DNA from: Lepus europaeus
Taxonomy: Eukaryota; Chordata; Mammalia; Lagomorpha; Leporidae
Length of the DNA: 64,000 bases
NCBI RefSeq assembly: GCF_033115175.1
Contig: NC_084844.1
Coordinates: 35,249,885-35,313,884, forward strand
Reading direction: 5' to 3'
The translations under genes were made by a program, and so were the position numbers. How positions within the stretch are numbered: position 1 is the stretch's first letter; each line of letters starts with the position of its first letter. Under the pieces are notes generated by a model. It had not been told where the DNA came from and searched no databases. It worked only from the letters and a program-made list of their open reading frames with translations. This document shows positions 31,264 to 42,515 of this stretch, piece by piece.

Positions 31264-31455
31264 AGGGACCAATGCTGTGGTGTAGCAGGTAAAGCTGCCA
31301 CCTTCAGTGCTGACATCCCATATGGGCGCCAGTTCAGGTCCCAGCTGCTCCACCTCCATCCAGCGGATGAAGGACCTCTCTCTGCCTCTCATTCTCTCTC
31401 TGTGTAACTCTGATTTTCAAATAAATAAGTCCTTTTTAAATAATAATAATTTTTA
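31264..31455 (+). mobile_element. CSINE with internal deletion
   Basis: GGGACCAATGCTGTGGTGTA head joined to CAGCGGATGAAGGACCTCTC. The tail is interrupted by the next element and resumes at 31784 (AATAAATAAATCTTTATAAA). Confidence 0.78.
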
Positions 31456-31783
31456 AAAAAGATTTATTTATTTATTTGAAAGAGTTACATAGAGAGAGGA
31501 AAGGCAGAGAGAGAGAGAAAGAGGTCTTCCATCCTATGGTTCACTCCCCAATTGGCTGCAATGCCTGGAGCTGTGCGGATCTGAAGCCAGGAGTCAGGAG
31601 CTTCTTCTGGGTTTCCCACACGGGTGCAGGGGCCCAAGGACTTGGGCCATCTTATACTGCTTTCCCAGGCCATAGCAGAGAGCTGGATCGGAAGTGGAGC
31701 AGCCAGGTCTCGAACCAGCACCCATATGGGATGGTGGCGCTTCAGGCCAGGACATTAACCATCTGCACCACAGCACTGGCCCC
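31456..31783 (-). mobile_element. CSINE in the tail of a sense CSINE
   Basis: AAAAGATTTATTTATTTATT to CTGCACCACAGCACTGGCCC. Confidence 0.87.
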
Positions 31784-32228
31784 AATAAATAAATCTTTAT
31801 AAAAGAAAATAAAAAAATACTCAGTTTGAAAAGAAAACAGTGATATCTGTCAAAGAAGTTTAATTAAATACCCCTTGGTTTATCAGATAACTCGTATGTA
31901 ATGATATTAATGATAATCAAGTAATTATATCTTTAAGAAATCATGAGAATTTACATTTTAAATTTTTTTCATGCATTCTTTTCAATGTAGAATAAGAATT
32001 ACATTTTGACTTTCATTTTCCAATTAAATCTGTGATTGGACTTTTTGCTATGAATACTATGCTTGATGTTCATATGACTGGAACTATTTATAAGATCATT
32101 TTACAATACTCTAATTTTGATATGTCACTAATTAAAGCCATTTTGAGTGGGATTCAAGAGTTGTTACTATATATTTCTTTTATGTGTTATAATAAGATGC
32201 CTATTTGTGTTTTAACAATTGATTATTT

Positions 32229-32590
32229 GGGTTGGCGCTGTGGCATAGCAGGTAAAGCCACCACCTGCAGTGCCGGCATCCCATATGGGCGCTGGTTCAA
32301 GTCCTGGCTGCTCCACTTCCAATCCACCTCTCTGCTGAGGCCTGGGAAAGCAGTGGAGGATGGCCCAAGTACCTGGGCCCCTGCGCCTATGTGGGAGACC
32401 CGTTAGAAGCTCTTGGCTCCTGGCTTCAGATCCGCGCAGCTCCGGCTGTTGGGGCCAATTGGAGAATGAACCAGCAGATGGAGGACCTCTCTCTCTCTCC
32501 CTCTCCCTCCCTCTCTCTCTCTCTCTCTCTCTCTGCCTCTCCTTTCTGTGTAACTCTGACTTGCAAATAAATAAATCTTTTTTAAAAAAA
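32229..32590 (+). mobile_element. CSINE, older type
   Basis: GGGTTGGCGCTGTGGCATAG to TTGCAAATAAATAAATCTTT. It ends about 130 bp before exon 6. Confidence 0.9.
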
Positions 32591-32719
32591 TTATTACCAG
32601 TTAGAAAGCTTTTTTATTTTTGGATGTGTAAAAAAAAAGCTGTTTTGATGTTCTATAACTAACTAGACTGTCAGACTTTTTAGTTTACATTAAAGTTCAT
32701 TTTGTTTCTATGTTTACAG

Positions 32720-32839
32720 ATTAGAAAACGTCATTGTTTTGAAAAGGAAGAAATTCATTTGAATGCAAAAGTTGTTTCAGAAGAGACTGTAACACTTAAC
32801 TCTCCATCAGAAAAGATAAACTCCTTTTCACCACAAAAT
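32720..32839 (+). CDS. BRIP1: BRIP1 exon 6, 120 bp, donor inside a GTAT microsatellite
   Basis: The acceptor is ATGTTTACAG (ends 32719). Forty codons in phase 0 read [20 protein letters not shown], then [25 protein letters not shown] completes the nuclear localisation region. The donor at 32840 is the first unit of a run of GTAT repeats, so several identical GTATGT sites follow each other. The exon end is set by the 120-bp length and by the join to PPGHCSRC in exon 7. Using a donor 4 bp downstream would break the frame. Confidence 0.92.
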
Positions 32840-32861
32840 GTATGTATGTATGTATGTATGT
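32840..32861 (+). repeat. (GTAT)n microsatellite containing the exon 6 donor
   Basis: Five GTAT units in succession, directly abutting BRIP1 exon 6. The first unit is the splice donor. Confidence 0.9.
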
Positions 32862-32983
32862 GATTATTCAGTTTAAAGAAGGAAACTGGGATTTTTTAAA
32901 TCCATTCTTGGAAAAAGAGAAGAAAAAAGCTTAGAAGTCCTATGTTGTGTCATACCTCTGCTACTGGTATGTGGGATGGTAAA

Positions 32984-33217
32984 CAGTGTACTGTCTGCCT
33001 CAGATCCTCATCTATAAAATGAAAGAATTAGACTGCAGAGAGATCTGAAAATTATTTTTTTCGATTTAAAATATTCTAATGTTTGTGAACTCCAAGAGTG
33101 CAGTGTACTGTCTGCCTCAGATCCTCATCTATAAAATGAAAGAATTAGACTGCAGAGAGATCTGAAAATTATTTTTTTCGATTTAAAATATTCTAATGTT
33201 TGTGAACTCCAAGAGTG
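32984..33217 (+). repeat. Perfect 117-bp tandem duplication
   Basis: 32984-33100 and 33101-33217 are identical base for base, beginning CAGTGTACTGTCTGCCTCAG and ending CTCCAAGAGTG. Flanks differ on both sides. It lies 144 bp past BRIP1 exon 6, in intron 6. Confidence 0.97.
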
Positions 33218-33225
33218 TCCCTAGG

Positions 33226-33960
33226 GCAGTGGTTTTCAAGGAGGAATCCTAGGGACTGTAGAGATTCCTGACGTGTTTTTTGGGTTGTCCTCGAGATTAA
33301 AAGTATTTTCATAATAGTATTATTATGTTAGTTGCCTCTTTTATTGTCCTGACATTTGTACTGGCAGTGCAGAAAATATTAATGAATAAAACTGTAACCA
33401 AATCATATTGATGGTACTTTTCTTTACCATCATTTATTTATAGTTTAAAAAAAGTCCATTTTACTTAAGAATGTCCTTAATGAAGCAGTAAAAATGAGTA
33501 GTTAAATTATTAAATTTTAGCCCTTGAGATTTTTAATATTCTGTGTGAGGAAGTGAATAGTGCCCATAAAACTTGCATACATGTCTTGAGGAGAAGCACT
33601 TGTGGAGTAGTTTGGATTGTGAGCTGAGCTAGCCGCTTTATACTATGCTTGATAATTGTTGATGATAAATGGAGTGAGGTTGATAAAATTTGAGTGTTTT
33701 AATGGAAATCAGAAATTAGAAAAGTTTGTAACTGCTGTAAGCATGCAGCTTTCTGATATTTATAGACTTTTTTGGTTAAATTGCTAGTGATATCTCAGAA
33801 TGTAACTTTTTGCTGTTGTATAATGAAATATGTCAACATTTCCAAGAGCTATAAACGCAGTGAGCTCGATGTCATGCAAATGTCCAGTACATGATATTAC
33901 AAAGATATCTGGAAAACGTTCATTCTAAGTGCACGACAGACCTATAACTGTTTTTTCTCT
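33226..33960. mobile_element. Possible old DNA-transposon copy
   Basis: Opens with GGCAGTGGTTTTCAAGGAGG, a typical hAT terminal style, and runs into AT-rich decayed sequence. I could not identify the family or a right terminus. Confidence 0.25.
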
Positions 33961-34246
33961 GCCCTATCACCCCATTCCTAGGCCTCTGTGTTTTTGTCAT
34001 CAGTTACTATAGATTTAGTTTGCGTTTTCTTGTTGATCTTCACAGAAGCCTTAGAGTTAGAGAAGTCACGTAGGAGTTTCTAAAGTTAAATTGTTAATCA
34101 TCATCATTGTAATATGTGATAGATGTTTGAATCTGCCTATTTTTTCTTGTTTTCTTTCATGGGACCTTATTTTTTTTGGTGGCCGTACTGTTAGTATGAA
34201 TTCGTATACATACTTATTATCTATTTGCTGTATAAGAATGTAGTGT

Positions 34247-34551
34247 TGGCCGGCACCACGGCTCACTTAGCTAATCCTCCGCCTGCGGCGCTGGCACCCC
34301 AGGTTCTTGTCCCGGTTGGGGCGCCAGATTCTGTCCTGGTTGCTCCTCTTCCAGGCCAGCTCTCTGCTGTGGCCTGGGAAGACAGTGGAGGATGGCCCTA
34401 CCTGCATGGGAGACCAGGAGGAAGCACCTGGCTCCTGGCTTTGGATCGGTGCAGTACGCCGGCCATAGTAGCCATTTTGGGGGTGAACCAACGGAAGGAA
34501 GACCTTTCTCTCTCTCTCTCACTGTCTAACTCTGCCTGTCAAAAAAAAAAA
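34247..34551 (+). mobile_element. Young-type CSINE
   Basis: TGGCCGGCACCACGGCTCAC to AACTCTGCCTGTCAAAAAAA. Flanks AAGAATGTAGTGT and AAGAATGTAATGT. Confidence 0.93.
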
Positions 34552-34633
34552 AAGAATGTAATGTCCATCTCATTCATGCGGAACTTTAGTGCCTAGAGCA
34601 GCATATATCACATATTAGTTACCTAGTAAATAT

Positions 34634-34937
34634 ATTTTTTAAAGATTTCTTTATTTATTTGAAAGGCAGAGTTACAGAGAGACAGAAAGAGAAAGAGAGA
34701 GAGGTCTTCCATCTGCTGGTTCACTCCCCAAATGGCTGCAAAGGCTGGAGCTAGGCCGATCAGGAGCCACGAGCTTCTTCAGGGTCTCCCATGCAGGACT
34801 TGGGCCATCTTCTGCTGCTTTCCCGGGCCATAAGAGAGCTGATGGGAAGAGAAGCAGCCAGTACCCGAACTAGCTCCCATAGGGGATGTCAGCACTGCAG
34901 GCAGCAGCTTTACCTGCTACACCACAGCGCTGGCTGT
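34634..34937 (-). mobile_element. CSINE, older type
   Basis: TTTTTTAAAGATTTCTTTAT to TACACCACAGCGCTGGCTG. Duplication CCTAGTAAATAT at 34622-34633 and 34938-34949. Confidence 0.92.
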
Positions 34938-34970
34938 CCTAGTAAATATTGTTTGTGGAATCTTAGTGAA

Positions 34971-35288
34971 TTTTTTTTTAAATGATTTATTTATATATTC
35001 ACTTGAAAGGCAGAATTTACAGGGAGAGAAAGAGAGAGAGAGAGCGTGAGAGCGAGCGAGCGCAGCTGGTTCACTCCCCAAGTAGCTAAAATGGCTGGGA
35101 CTGGGCCAAGCTGAAGCTAGAAGCCTGGAGCCCCATCCTGGTCTCCCATGTGGGTGACAGGGACTCTAGCACTTGGGCCATCTTCTGCTTTCCCAGGCAC
35201 ATTAGCAGGGAGCTGGATCAGAAGCAGAACTGGGGTTCTTATGGGACACAGGCAGTAGCTTAACCTGTTATACCACAACACTGACCCC
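34971..35288 (-). mobile_element. CSINE, older type
   Basis: TTTTTTTTTAAATGATTTAT to TTATACCACAACACTGACCC. Confidence 0.85.
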
Positions 35289-35305
35289 CTGTTGAAATTT
35301 TCAAA

Positions 35306-35506
35306 AAATTATATTTAAATTTTCATTTGAGAGACAGAGCTTCTATCTGTGCCCAAAATGGCCAGGGATGGACTAGGACTGGGCTGGAAACTCAATGCAG
35401 GTCTCCCACATGGATAATAGGAACCCAGTTATCTAAGCCATTGTCACTGTTTCCTAGGGACTCAGTTAAGATGCTGGAGTCTAGAGTTGCAGCCAGATAT
35501 AGAACT
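35306..35506 (-). mobile_element. Degenerate CSINE
   Basis: TTTCATTTGAGAGACAGAGC to AGCCAGATATAGAACTGG. Confidence 0.6.
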
Positions 35507-35508
35507 GG

Positions 35509-35602
35509 TTTTTTTTTTTTAAAGAATTATTTTATTTATTTGAAAGACAGAGTTAGAGAAAGGTAGAGCCAAAGAGAGAGAGGTCTTCCATTCTGCTGAA
35601 TC
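35509..35602 (-). mobile_element. CSINE tail fragment
   Basis: TTTTAAAGAATTATTTTATT to GGTCTTCCATTCTGCTGAAT. Confidence 0.7.
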
Positions 35603-35604
35603 AG

Positions 35605-36271
35605 TTTTTTTTTTTTTTTAATAAGACATTTATTTGAAAGGCAGAGTTACAGTGAGAAGTAGAGAGACAGAGAGATCTTCCATCTGCTGGTTGTCTCACC
35701 AAATGGCCAGGACTGGACCAGGCTGAATCTAGGAGCTGCTTCTGTGTCTCCCACTTAGATAGCAGGGGGCAGCACACTTGGACCATCTTCTGCTGCTTTC
35801 CCAGGCACGTAAGAAGGGAACTGGGGGGCCGGTGCTGTGGTGTAGCGGGTAAAGCCACCAACTGCAGTGCCAGCATCTCATATTGGGGTTGGTTCAAGTC
35901 CTGGCTGCTCCTCTTCCGATCCAGCTCTCTGCTATGGTCTAGGAAAGCAGGAGAAGACAGCCCAACTCCATGGGCCCCTGCACCTATGTTGGCGACCTGG
36001 AAGAAGCTCCTGGCTCCTGGTTTCACATTGGCTCAGCTCCATTGTGGTCATTTGGGGATTGAACTAGCGGATAGAAGACCTCGCTCTCTCTCCCTATCTC
36101 TTCCTCTTTCTCTGTAATTCTTCCCTTCAAATAAAAAAAGAAAAATAAATCTTAAAAAAAAAATAAAAAGAAGAAGAAGGGATCTGCATCAGAAGGGTAG
36201 CAGCTGGGACACAAAACTGGAGCCCAAATGGAGTATAGACATCGCAGGCAATATATACCCAATGCTGGCAA
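35605..36271 (-). mobile_element. CSINE host split by a sense CSINE
   Basis: Pieces 35605-35823 and 36174-36271 form one copy: AAGACATTTATTTGAAAGGC to ATACCCAATGCTGGC. Confidence 0.85.
35824..36173 (+). mobile_element. CSINE, older type, nested
   Basis: GGGGGGCCGGTGCTGTGGTG to AAATAAATCTTAAAAAAAAA. Flanks AAGAAGGGAACTG and AAGAAGGGATCTG. Confidence 0.92.
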
Positions 36272-36657
36272 AGGACAGGTCTTCACTAAATGCTGCCATG
36301 TAGTTCCTATCTTTAAATGTTGCTAAAAGGTTTAGTTGAGTAAAAGCTTAGTTTAATAATCTGTTAAAGTTGTTTATGGCTAAAAGCTATGTAGAGTCTA
36401 GACAACTTGGCAATAAGCAAAGCCGTTGTGCTGAGTGCTTGAATTTTAAGCTAAGTGCTTTCATTGATTTCTCTCTTTGGTTATGTAGTATATTGACATG
36501 TTGATCATATAGTATGGTCTTGTCATTGTTAAAATATAACTTAGCTGTACATCTGTATGTTTATATCAGTTTTATTTTTAAACCATAAGTACATATTTTC
36601 TTTCTTGGCTTAAGATGGCAAAATTCCATATTCCTATAGAAATGAATAATTGTTCTT

Positions 36658-36983
36658 TTAAAATTTTAAAAAAGATTTTATTTATTTATCTGAGAGAGAG
36701 AATTATAGACCAGTGAGAGAAGGAGACAGAGAAAGGTCTTCCACCTGCTGGTTCATTCCCCAAGTGGCTGCACTGGCCGGAGCTGAGTGATCCAAAGCCA
36801 GGAGCTTGTTCCAGGTCTCACACATGGGTGCAGGGGCACAAGCACTTGGGCCATCTTCTACTGCTTTCCCAGGCCATAGCAGAGAGCTGGATCAGAAGAA
36901 GAGCAGCTGTGACTAGAATGGTGCCCGTATGGGATGCCGATGCTGCAGGTGCAGGATTAACCTATGCAATAACGCCAGCTCCA
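36658..36983 (-). mobile_element. CSINE, older type
   Basis: AAAAAGATTTTATTTATTTA to GCAATAACGCCAGCTCC. Duplication GAATAATTGTTCTT at 36644-36657 and 36984-36997. Confidence 0.93.
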
Positions 36984-37417
36984 GAATAATTGTTCTTAAG
37001 AGGGTGATTTATTACTCATAATGTTAATGGTTTAAGTTTCTGACAGTTTCTTGTAAGTTTGATGATTTATTGAACAAATTTCCTGATTAAATCTAGTAAG
37101 TCAAATGACACAGAACTTCTGTGTATTAAGACATAAATGATATATGCCATGCTAATTAAACATGTATGAAGTAAATTTAATGGACATCAAAACATTTTTG
37201 CAGTACAAGAAGTATTTTCTTGGTAGTCTATAATAAAAAGCATCAATACATAAAGTAATTTTACATACTTTCTGAATAGCAAAGAACTCCATAAATACTT
37301 AAGTAAAATGATTTATATAGTTTTTTAGAGGACCAAGGTCAATCATCTTTATGGAAATATTATAAGAAAGAATGGGAATATGAGTAGAAATAATATATTT
37401 ACAGAATGGTATCTTTT

Positions 37418-37722
37418 GGCCAGTGCGGTACAGGAGGTTCAGCTGCCACCTGTGACACAAGCACCCTTATTATGGTACCAGTTCCAGTCTTGGTTGCTCT
37501 TCTTCTAATCCAGTTCCATGTTGGTTCACCTGGAAATGCAATGGAAGATGGCCCAGGTGCATGGGCCCCTGCTGCCCATATTAGAGACCAGAATGGATTT
37601 CCAGGCTTCTGGCTTCAACCTGGCTCAGCCCTGGCCATTGCAGCATTTGGGGAATGAACCAAAGGAAGATCTCTGTCTCTCCCTCTCTCGCTCTGCCTTT
37701 AGAATGGATGAATTGAATCTGT
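37418..37722 (+). mobile_element. Old CSINE subtype
   Basis: GGCCAGTGCGGTACAGGAGG to GCTCTGCCTTTAGAATGGAT. Confidence 0.8.
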
Positions 37723-37931
37723 AGAGGTGGGGGGGAAAAAAAAAAAAAAGGATGTTTGGCTGTCATAAAGGAGTGTGTTTTTCTTTTAGGAACTTGTTTG
37801 ATTTCTGGTATAACATTTCTGAGTCTTTTGCAAAGTGATTTATTGTTAATCACAAAAATATTTTCTCTAGATTTTAGAATAGGTAATTTGATAAAGAAGT
37901 AGAAAAAAGTTCCATACATTTTCATTTCATA

Positions 37932-38244
37932 TTTTTTTTTTTTTATTTGACAGGTAGAGTTAGAGGAGAGAGAGACAGAGAGAAAGGTCTTCCTTCCGTT
38001 GGATCACTCCCCAAGTGGTCGCCATGGCCAGAGCTATGCTGATGCAAAGCAAGGAGCCAGGTGCTTCGTCCTGGTCTCCCATGCGGGTGCAGGGGCCCAA
38101 GCACCTGGGCCATCTCCACTGCCCTCCTGGGCCACAGCAGAGAGCTGAATTGTAAGAGAAACAACCGGGACTAGAACCCGGTGCTCATATGGGATGCCAG
38201 TGCTGCAGGCGGAGGATTAACCAAGTGAGCCATGGTGCCGGCCG
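37932..38244 (-). mobile_element. Young-type CSINE variant
   Basis: TATTTGACAGGTAGAGTTAG to GAGCCATGGTGCCGGCC. Confidence 0.92.
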
Positions 38245-38473
38245 CACAATTTTTGCTATTATGTAGTAGCTTTAGAAATTAATTTATCTCCAAAATTTTG
38301 TATATAGTATTTGAAAAAATGAAATCCATCTTTTAAAAATTTTGCTTATGTTGACAGATCATATGTCTCACCTTTCATCTGTAATATTTTAATTTAGGCC
38401 ATCTAAAGATCTTGAATAAAATAAATTGGAGGACTTAGGTAAATAACATATCTCTTTTTAAACCCTGTTCCTT

Positions 38474-38790
38474 GGGGCTGGCATTGTGTCTCAACAAGTG
38501 AAGCCGCTGCTTGCAGTGCCGGTATCCCATGTGGGCCCCAGTTGGTGTCCTGGTCTCTCCACTTTTAATCGTGCTCCCTGTTAATGCACCTGGAAAAAAT
38601 AGTAGAAGGTAGGCCAAGTGCTTAGGCCCCTGCCACTCTCAAGGGAGACCCTGATGATGCTCCTGGCTTCAGTGTGGCTCAGCTGGGGCTGTTGCAAGTA
38701 TTTGGAGAATGAACCAGCAGATGGAAATTGCCTGTCTGTAACTCTGCCTTTCAAATGAATAAGTCTTTTTTTAAAAAAAAAAAAAAAAGC
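38474..38790 (+). mobile_element. CSINE, older type
   Basis: TGGGGCTGGCATTGTGTCTC to CCTTTCAAATGAATAAGTCT plus A run. Confidence 0.87.
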
Positions 38791-38797
38791 AATGTTA

Positions 38798-39083
38798 GGC
38801 CGGCGCTGCGGCTCAATAGGCTAATCCTCCGCCTTGCGGCGCCGGCACACCGGGTTCTAGTCCTGGTCGGGGCGCCGATCCTATCCCGGTTGCCCCTCTT
38901 CCAGGCCAGCTCTCTGCTGTGGCCCCGGGAGTGCAGTGGAAGATGGCCCAAGTCCTTGGGCCCTGCACCCTATGGGAGACCAGGAGAAGCACCTGGCTCC
39001 TGCCATCGGATCAGCGCGGTGCTGATCCTTTCTCTCTCTCTCTCACTGTCCATTCTGCCTGTCAAAAAAAAAAAAAAAAAAGA
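38798..39083 (+). mobile_element. Young-type CSINE, shortened
   Basis: GGCCGGCGCTGCGGCTCAAT to CATTCTGCCTGTCAAAAAAA. About 40 bp missing before the CT block. Confidence 0.92.
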
Positions 39084-39315
39084 AAGCAGTGCAAAAACAA
39101 AACCTGTTCCCTGAAATGGAAAGAAAACGTGGGTGGGACTAGACTGAATAATAACATGTATTTCATTGAGCTCTAATGTTTTCAGGTTCTAAGGATACTG
39201 TTCCCATCATGAATATTACTGAACGATAGGAGAAACTTCAGATGGTGTTTATTTTCAGAAGCATATTTATTTATTTGGATTCATGAATTATTTAGTTCTG
39301 TTCCTTATGAAGATA

Positions 39316-39334
39316 TAAATTATATATATATATA
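39316..39334 (+). repeat. (TA)n microsatellite
   Basis: TA repeat at the T-rich end of the antisense SINE at 39335. Confidence 0.8.
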
Positions 39335-39629
39335 TTTTTTAAAAGATTTATTTTATTTGAAAGGCAGAGTTACAGAGAGGCAGAGAGAGAACGAGGTCTT
39401 CCATTCACTGGATCACTCCTCAGATGACCACAAGGAGCCAGGAGCTTCTCTGTGCTCTCCCATGTGGGTGCAGGGGCCCAAGGACTTGGGCCATCCATCC
39501 TCTACTGCTTTCCCAGGCCATAGCAGAGAGTGGATCGAAAGTGGAGCAGCCTGAATGCGAACTGGGTTCCATATGGGATGCCGACGCTGCAGTCGGTGGC
39601 TTTACCCACTACTCCACAGCGCCGGCCCC
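39335..39629 (-). mobile_element. CSINE, older type
   Basis: TTTTTTAAAAGATTTATTTT to ACTCCACAGCGCCGGCCCC. Confidence 0.88.
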
Positions 39630-39859
39630 TAAATTTTATATTCTTAGTACTGTTCAAACTGGTAGTTAAATAATTCTGGACAAACTTTCAAGTTAGTTGG
39701 TTAATTAGTTTAATGTTCTCATCAATTAATTAAATTAGTTTAAGTTCCCCTGGATTTGACACTAAGCTTTTTGAATTTTTCTTTTGGATTTTTATAGTTT
39801 TTATTAAAGTAATTTAGTTTACAAACTGTGGATTAGAAAATTAGGTGGTTGTCTTTTTA

Positions 39860-40162
39860 GTTTAAGATTTATGCATTGGAGAGTGACAGAGAGGGACAGA
39901 CAAATATCTTCCATCCATTAGTTCACTCCTGCAATGCTTGCAACAGCCAGACCAGGCTGCAGCCAAGAGCTTGGAACTCCTTTCAGTTCTCCCATGTGGG
40001 TGGCAGGGACCCAAGTCCTTGGGCCATCTCCTGCTACTTTCCCATGTATATTAGCAGGGAGCTGGATTGAAAGCAGAACATCTAGAACTTGCACTGGCAC
40101 ACCAGATAGAGGATTCTGGCTGGCAGATGGCAACTTAACCCACAGTGCCAAAAACACTGGCC
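39860..40162 (-). mobile_element. Degenerate CSINE
   Basis: AGTTTAAGATTTATGCATTG to AGTGCCAAAAACACTGGCC. Confidence 0.7.
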
Positions 40163-40430
40163 AGAGTAGTTGTCTCTTTCTCTGTCATCGCCAGGCTCTT
40201 TACTCTGTTTTCAAGTTAGAAAATAGTGTCAAAATCTTCTTTATATGAGTAATCTTCTTGTGTCCACCATTTGTTCTCTTTGTTTAGATTCATTTTTTAT
40301 ACTGATAGCTCATATGTCAGCAGTCTGGTAATGCATGGTGATGTTACTTTGTTCTGCCAATTATAATATTTTTCTTAAGAACTTATTTGTATTTTATTAA
40401 TTGTATTAGGATATCCTCATAAGGAGAATA

Positions 40431-40761
40431 TTTTTTTTTTTTTTAATTTATTTGAAAGTCAGAGTTACACAGAGAAGGAGAGGCAGAGAGAGAGAGAGGT
40501 CTTCCATCTGCTAGTTCACTCCTCAGTTTGCTGCAATGGCCGGAGCTACACTGATCCGAAGCCAGGAGCCAGGAGCTTCCTCCAGGTCTCCCACTTGGGT
40601 GCAGGGACCCAAGGAGTTGGGGCATCTTCCACTGCTTTCTTTCCCAGGCCGTAGCAGAGAGCTGGATCGGAAGTGGAGCAGCCAGGACTTGAACTGGCGC
40701 CCATATGGGATGTGGGCACTGCAGTTGGTGGCTTCACCTGCTATGCCACAGTGCCATCCCC
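40431..40761 (-). mobile_element. CSINE, older type
   Basis: T run, TTAATTTATTTGAAAGTCAG to TATGCCACAGTGCCATCCCC. Confidence 0.88.
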
Positions 40762-41337
40762 TATAACCACTCTGTTTATTTATTAAATAAATGCTAATGT
40801 TCTTTATATCCTTCAGTAAAAGTAATTTTATCTGATGTAGTATAGCAAGTTTTTTTCATTCCTTTTCTCTATTGTGTAGAAGAGGCATAGATCCAGCAGA
40901 GTGCGCTGTTGATCTTCTGATAGTGTTGGTGTTGGGCAGCTTTGGGCTTTTTTTTTCCTTCCCAGTCCTTCCTTTTTTCTTTTTAATATTTAAAATATTT
41001 TTAGTATTCAGAAGAAAATAACTAATTTTATCAGTATTGTGGAAGTCATTTTCTCATGGTTTTAATTTATTTTTAACATTATCGCATAAAATGATTATCT
41101 GCCATTTTCCCAAACAGTTCAGTAATACTAATTATCTGACAAATACAGGCTATTGAATTAATGCTGATTGTCAAATTCTTTTAACTTTTCTTTGGGTTTG
41201 ACTCTTTGTAGAATAAAAAGGAACAAATTTTTTTAAGATTTAAATTTTTAAAATGCTGATTAGTTTTTTTTAACAGATTCAGTATGTTTCCCAGATCAAT
41301 TCTATGAATATGATAATAATCCCCCCTTTTTCCCTCC

Positions 41338-41462
41338 AGACCAGCCCTGGTTGTTAAGCTATTTGGGGAGTGAACCAGCAGGTGGAAGATCTCTTTCTCT
41401 CTCTGTCTCTCCCTCTTTGTCACTTTGCCTTTCAAATAAATAAAATAAATCTTAAAAACAAA
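41338..41462 (+). mobile_element. CSINE tail half
   Basis: AGACCAGCCCTGGTTGTTAA to CAAATAAATAAAATAAATCT. Confidence 0.78.
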
Positions 41463-41475
41463 ACCAAACAAACCT

Positions 41476-41817
41476 GGGGCTGGCACTGTGGCATATCAAG
41501 TAAAACCACTGCCTGTAGTACCGACATCCCATATGGGCACTGGTTTACATCCCGGCTGCTTCACTTCTGATCCAGCTCTCTGCTATGGCCTGGGAAAGCA
41601 ATAGAAGATGGCCCAAGTCCTTGGACCTGTGTACCCACATGGGAGACCCAGAAGAAGCTCCTGGCTTCTGGCTTTGGATCGACAGAGCTCTGGCCATTAT
41701 GGCTATCTGGGGAATAAACCAGCAGATGGAAGGTCTCCCCCACCCCGATCCCCCTCTGCCTCTGCCCCTCTGTGACTCTGCCTTTCAAATAAATAAATAA
41801 ATCTTAAAAGAAAAAAA
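41476..41817 (+). mobile_element. CSINE, older type
   Basis: GGGGCTGGCACTGTGGCATA to AAATAAATAAATAAATCTTA. It abuts the 3' end of the EIF4A1 retropseudogene. Confidence 0.92.
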
Positions 41818-41818
41818 T

Positions 41819-42515
41819 CACATTTATTCAAAGGAAAAAAAATTACAAGATGTTCATCTCTTTGCTCCCTCTCTTCCTCGCTCCTGCTTCTCTTCAGTTA
41901 TACAGGGCTGAACCCCAGGGGAGCTAGGTAGCAGGACAGCCTCTATAGATGAGGTCAGCAACATTGAGGGGCATGTCCTCAATGGAGGTGTTGTAGAAAG
42001 TCTCAGTGTCTCAAAGAGTCCTCTTGTCTTCTTCAGTTACCATATATTAATAGCCACAAACTTGCTGGCACCCCGGTTCACTAGGCTAATCCTCCACCTG
42101 CGGTGCTGGCGCCCCAAGTTCTAGTCCCAGTTGGGGCGCTGCTTCTGTCCCAGTTGCTCCTCTTCCAGTCCAGCTCTCTGGTGTGGCCTGGGGAGACAGT
42201 AGAGGATGGCCCAAGTGCTTGGGCCCTGCACCTACATGGGAGACCAGGAGGAAGCACCTGGCTCCTGGCTTGGATCAGTGTAGCGCGCCAGCCCTGGCAG
42301 TCACTTTGGGGGTGAACCAACGGAAGGAAGACCTTTCTCTCTCTCTCACTATCTAACTCTACCTGTCAAAAAAACAAAAACAAAAACAAAACCACAAACT
42401 TACTACATAAGCATCTACCACAGCCAATTTTTTAATTATTTTTTTTCCATCTTGATGAGAATGTCATAGTTGATGACTAAGAAACTTGTTGCACATCAGT
42501 GACTCTGCCTATGTA
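41819..42515 (-). pseudogene. EIF4A1: EIF4A1 retropseudogene, 5'-truncated, split by a SINE
   Basis: On the minus strand, 42515-42392 followed by 42062-41819 reads as a decayed copy of the end of translation initiation factor eIF4A1. Recognisable segments are DVQQVSLVINYD, then a degraded GRGGRFGRKGVA region, VTEEDKRTL followed by a stop, ETFYNTSIEDMPLNVADLI, and a 3' UTR-like tail with AATAAATG. It lacks introns, has premature stops and frameshifts, and is not functional. It lacks everything before about the last 90 residues. A sense-oriented CSINE (42063-42391) with a CCACAAACT duplication interrupts it. EIF4A1 is preferred over EIF4A2 because of SIEDMPLN and the UTR. Confidence 0.8.
42063..42391 (+). 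mobile_element. Young-type CSINE inserted in the EIF4A1 retropseudogene
   Basis: GCTGGCACCCCGG head, AGTTCTAGTCCCAG B-box region, CT-rich block, CTACCTGTCAAAA tail. The flanks repeat CCACAAACT (42054-42062 and 42392-42400). Confidence 0.85.
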
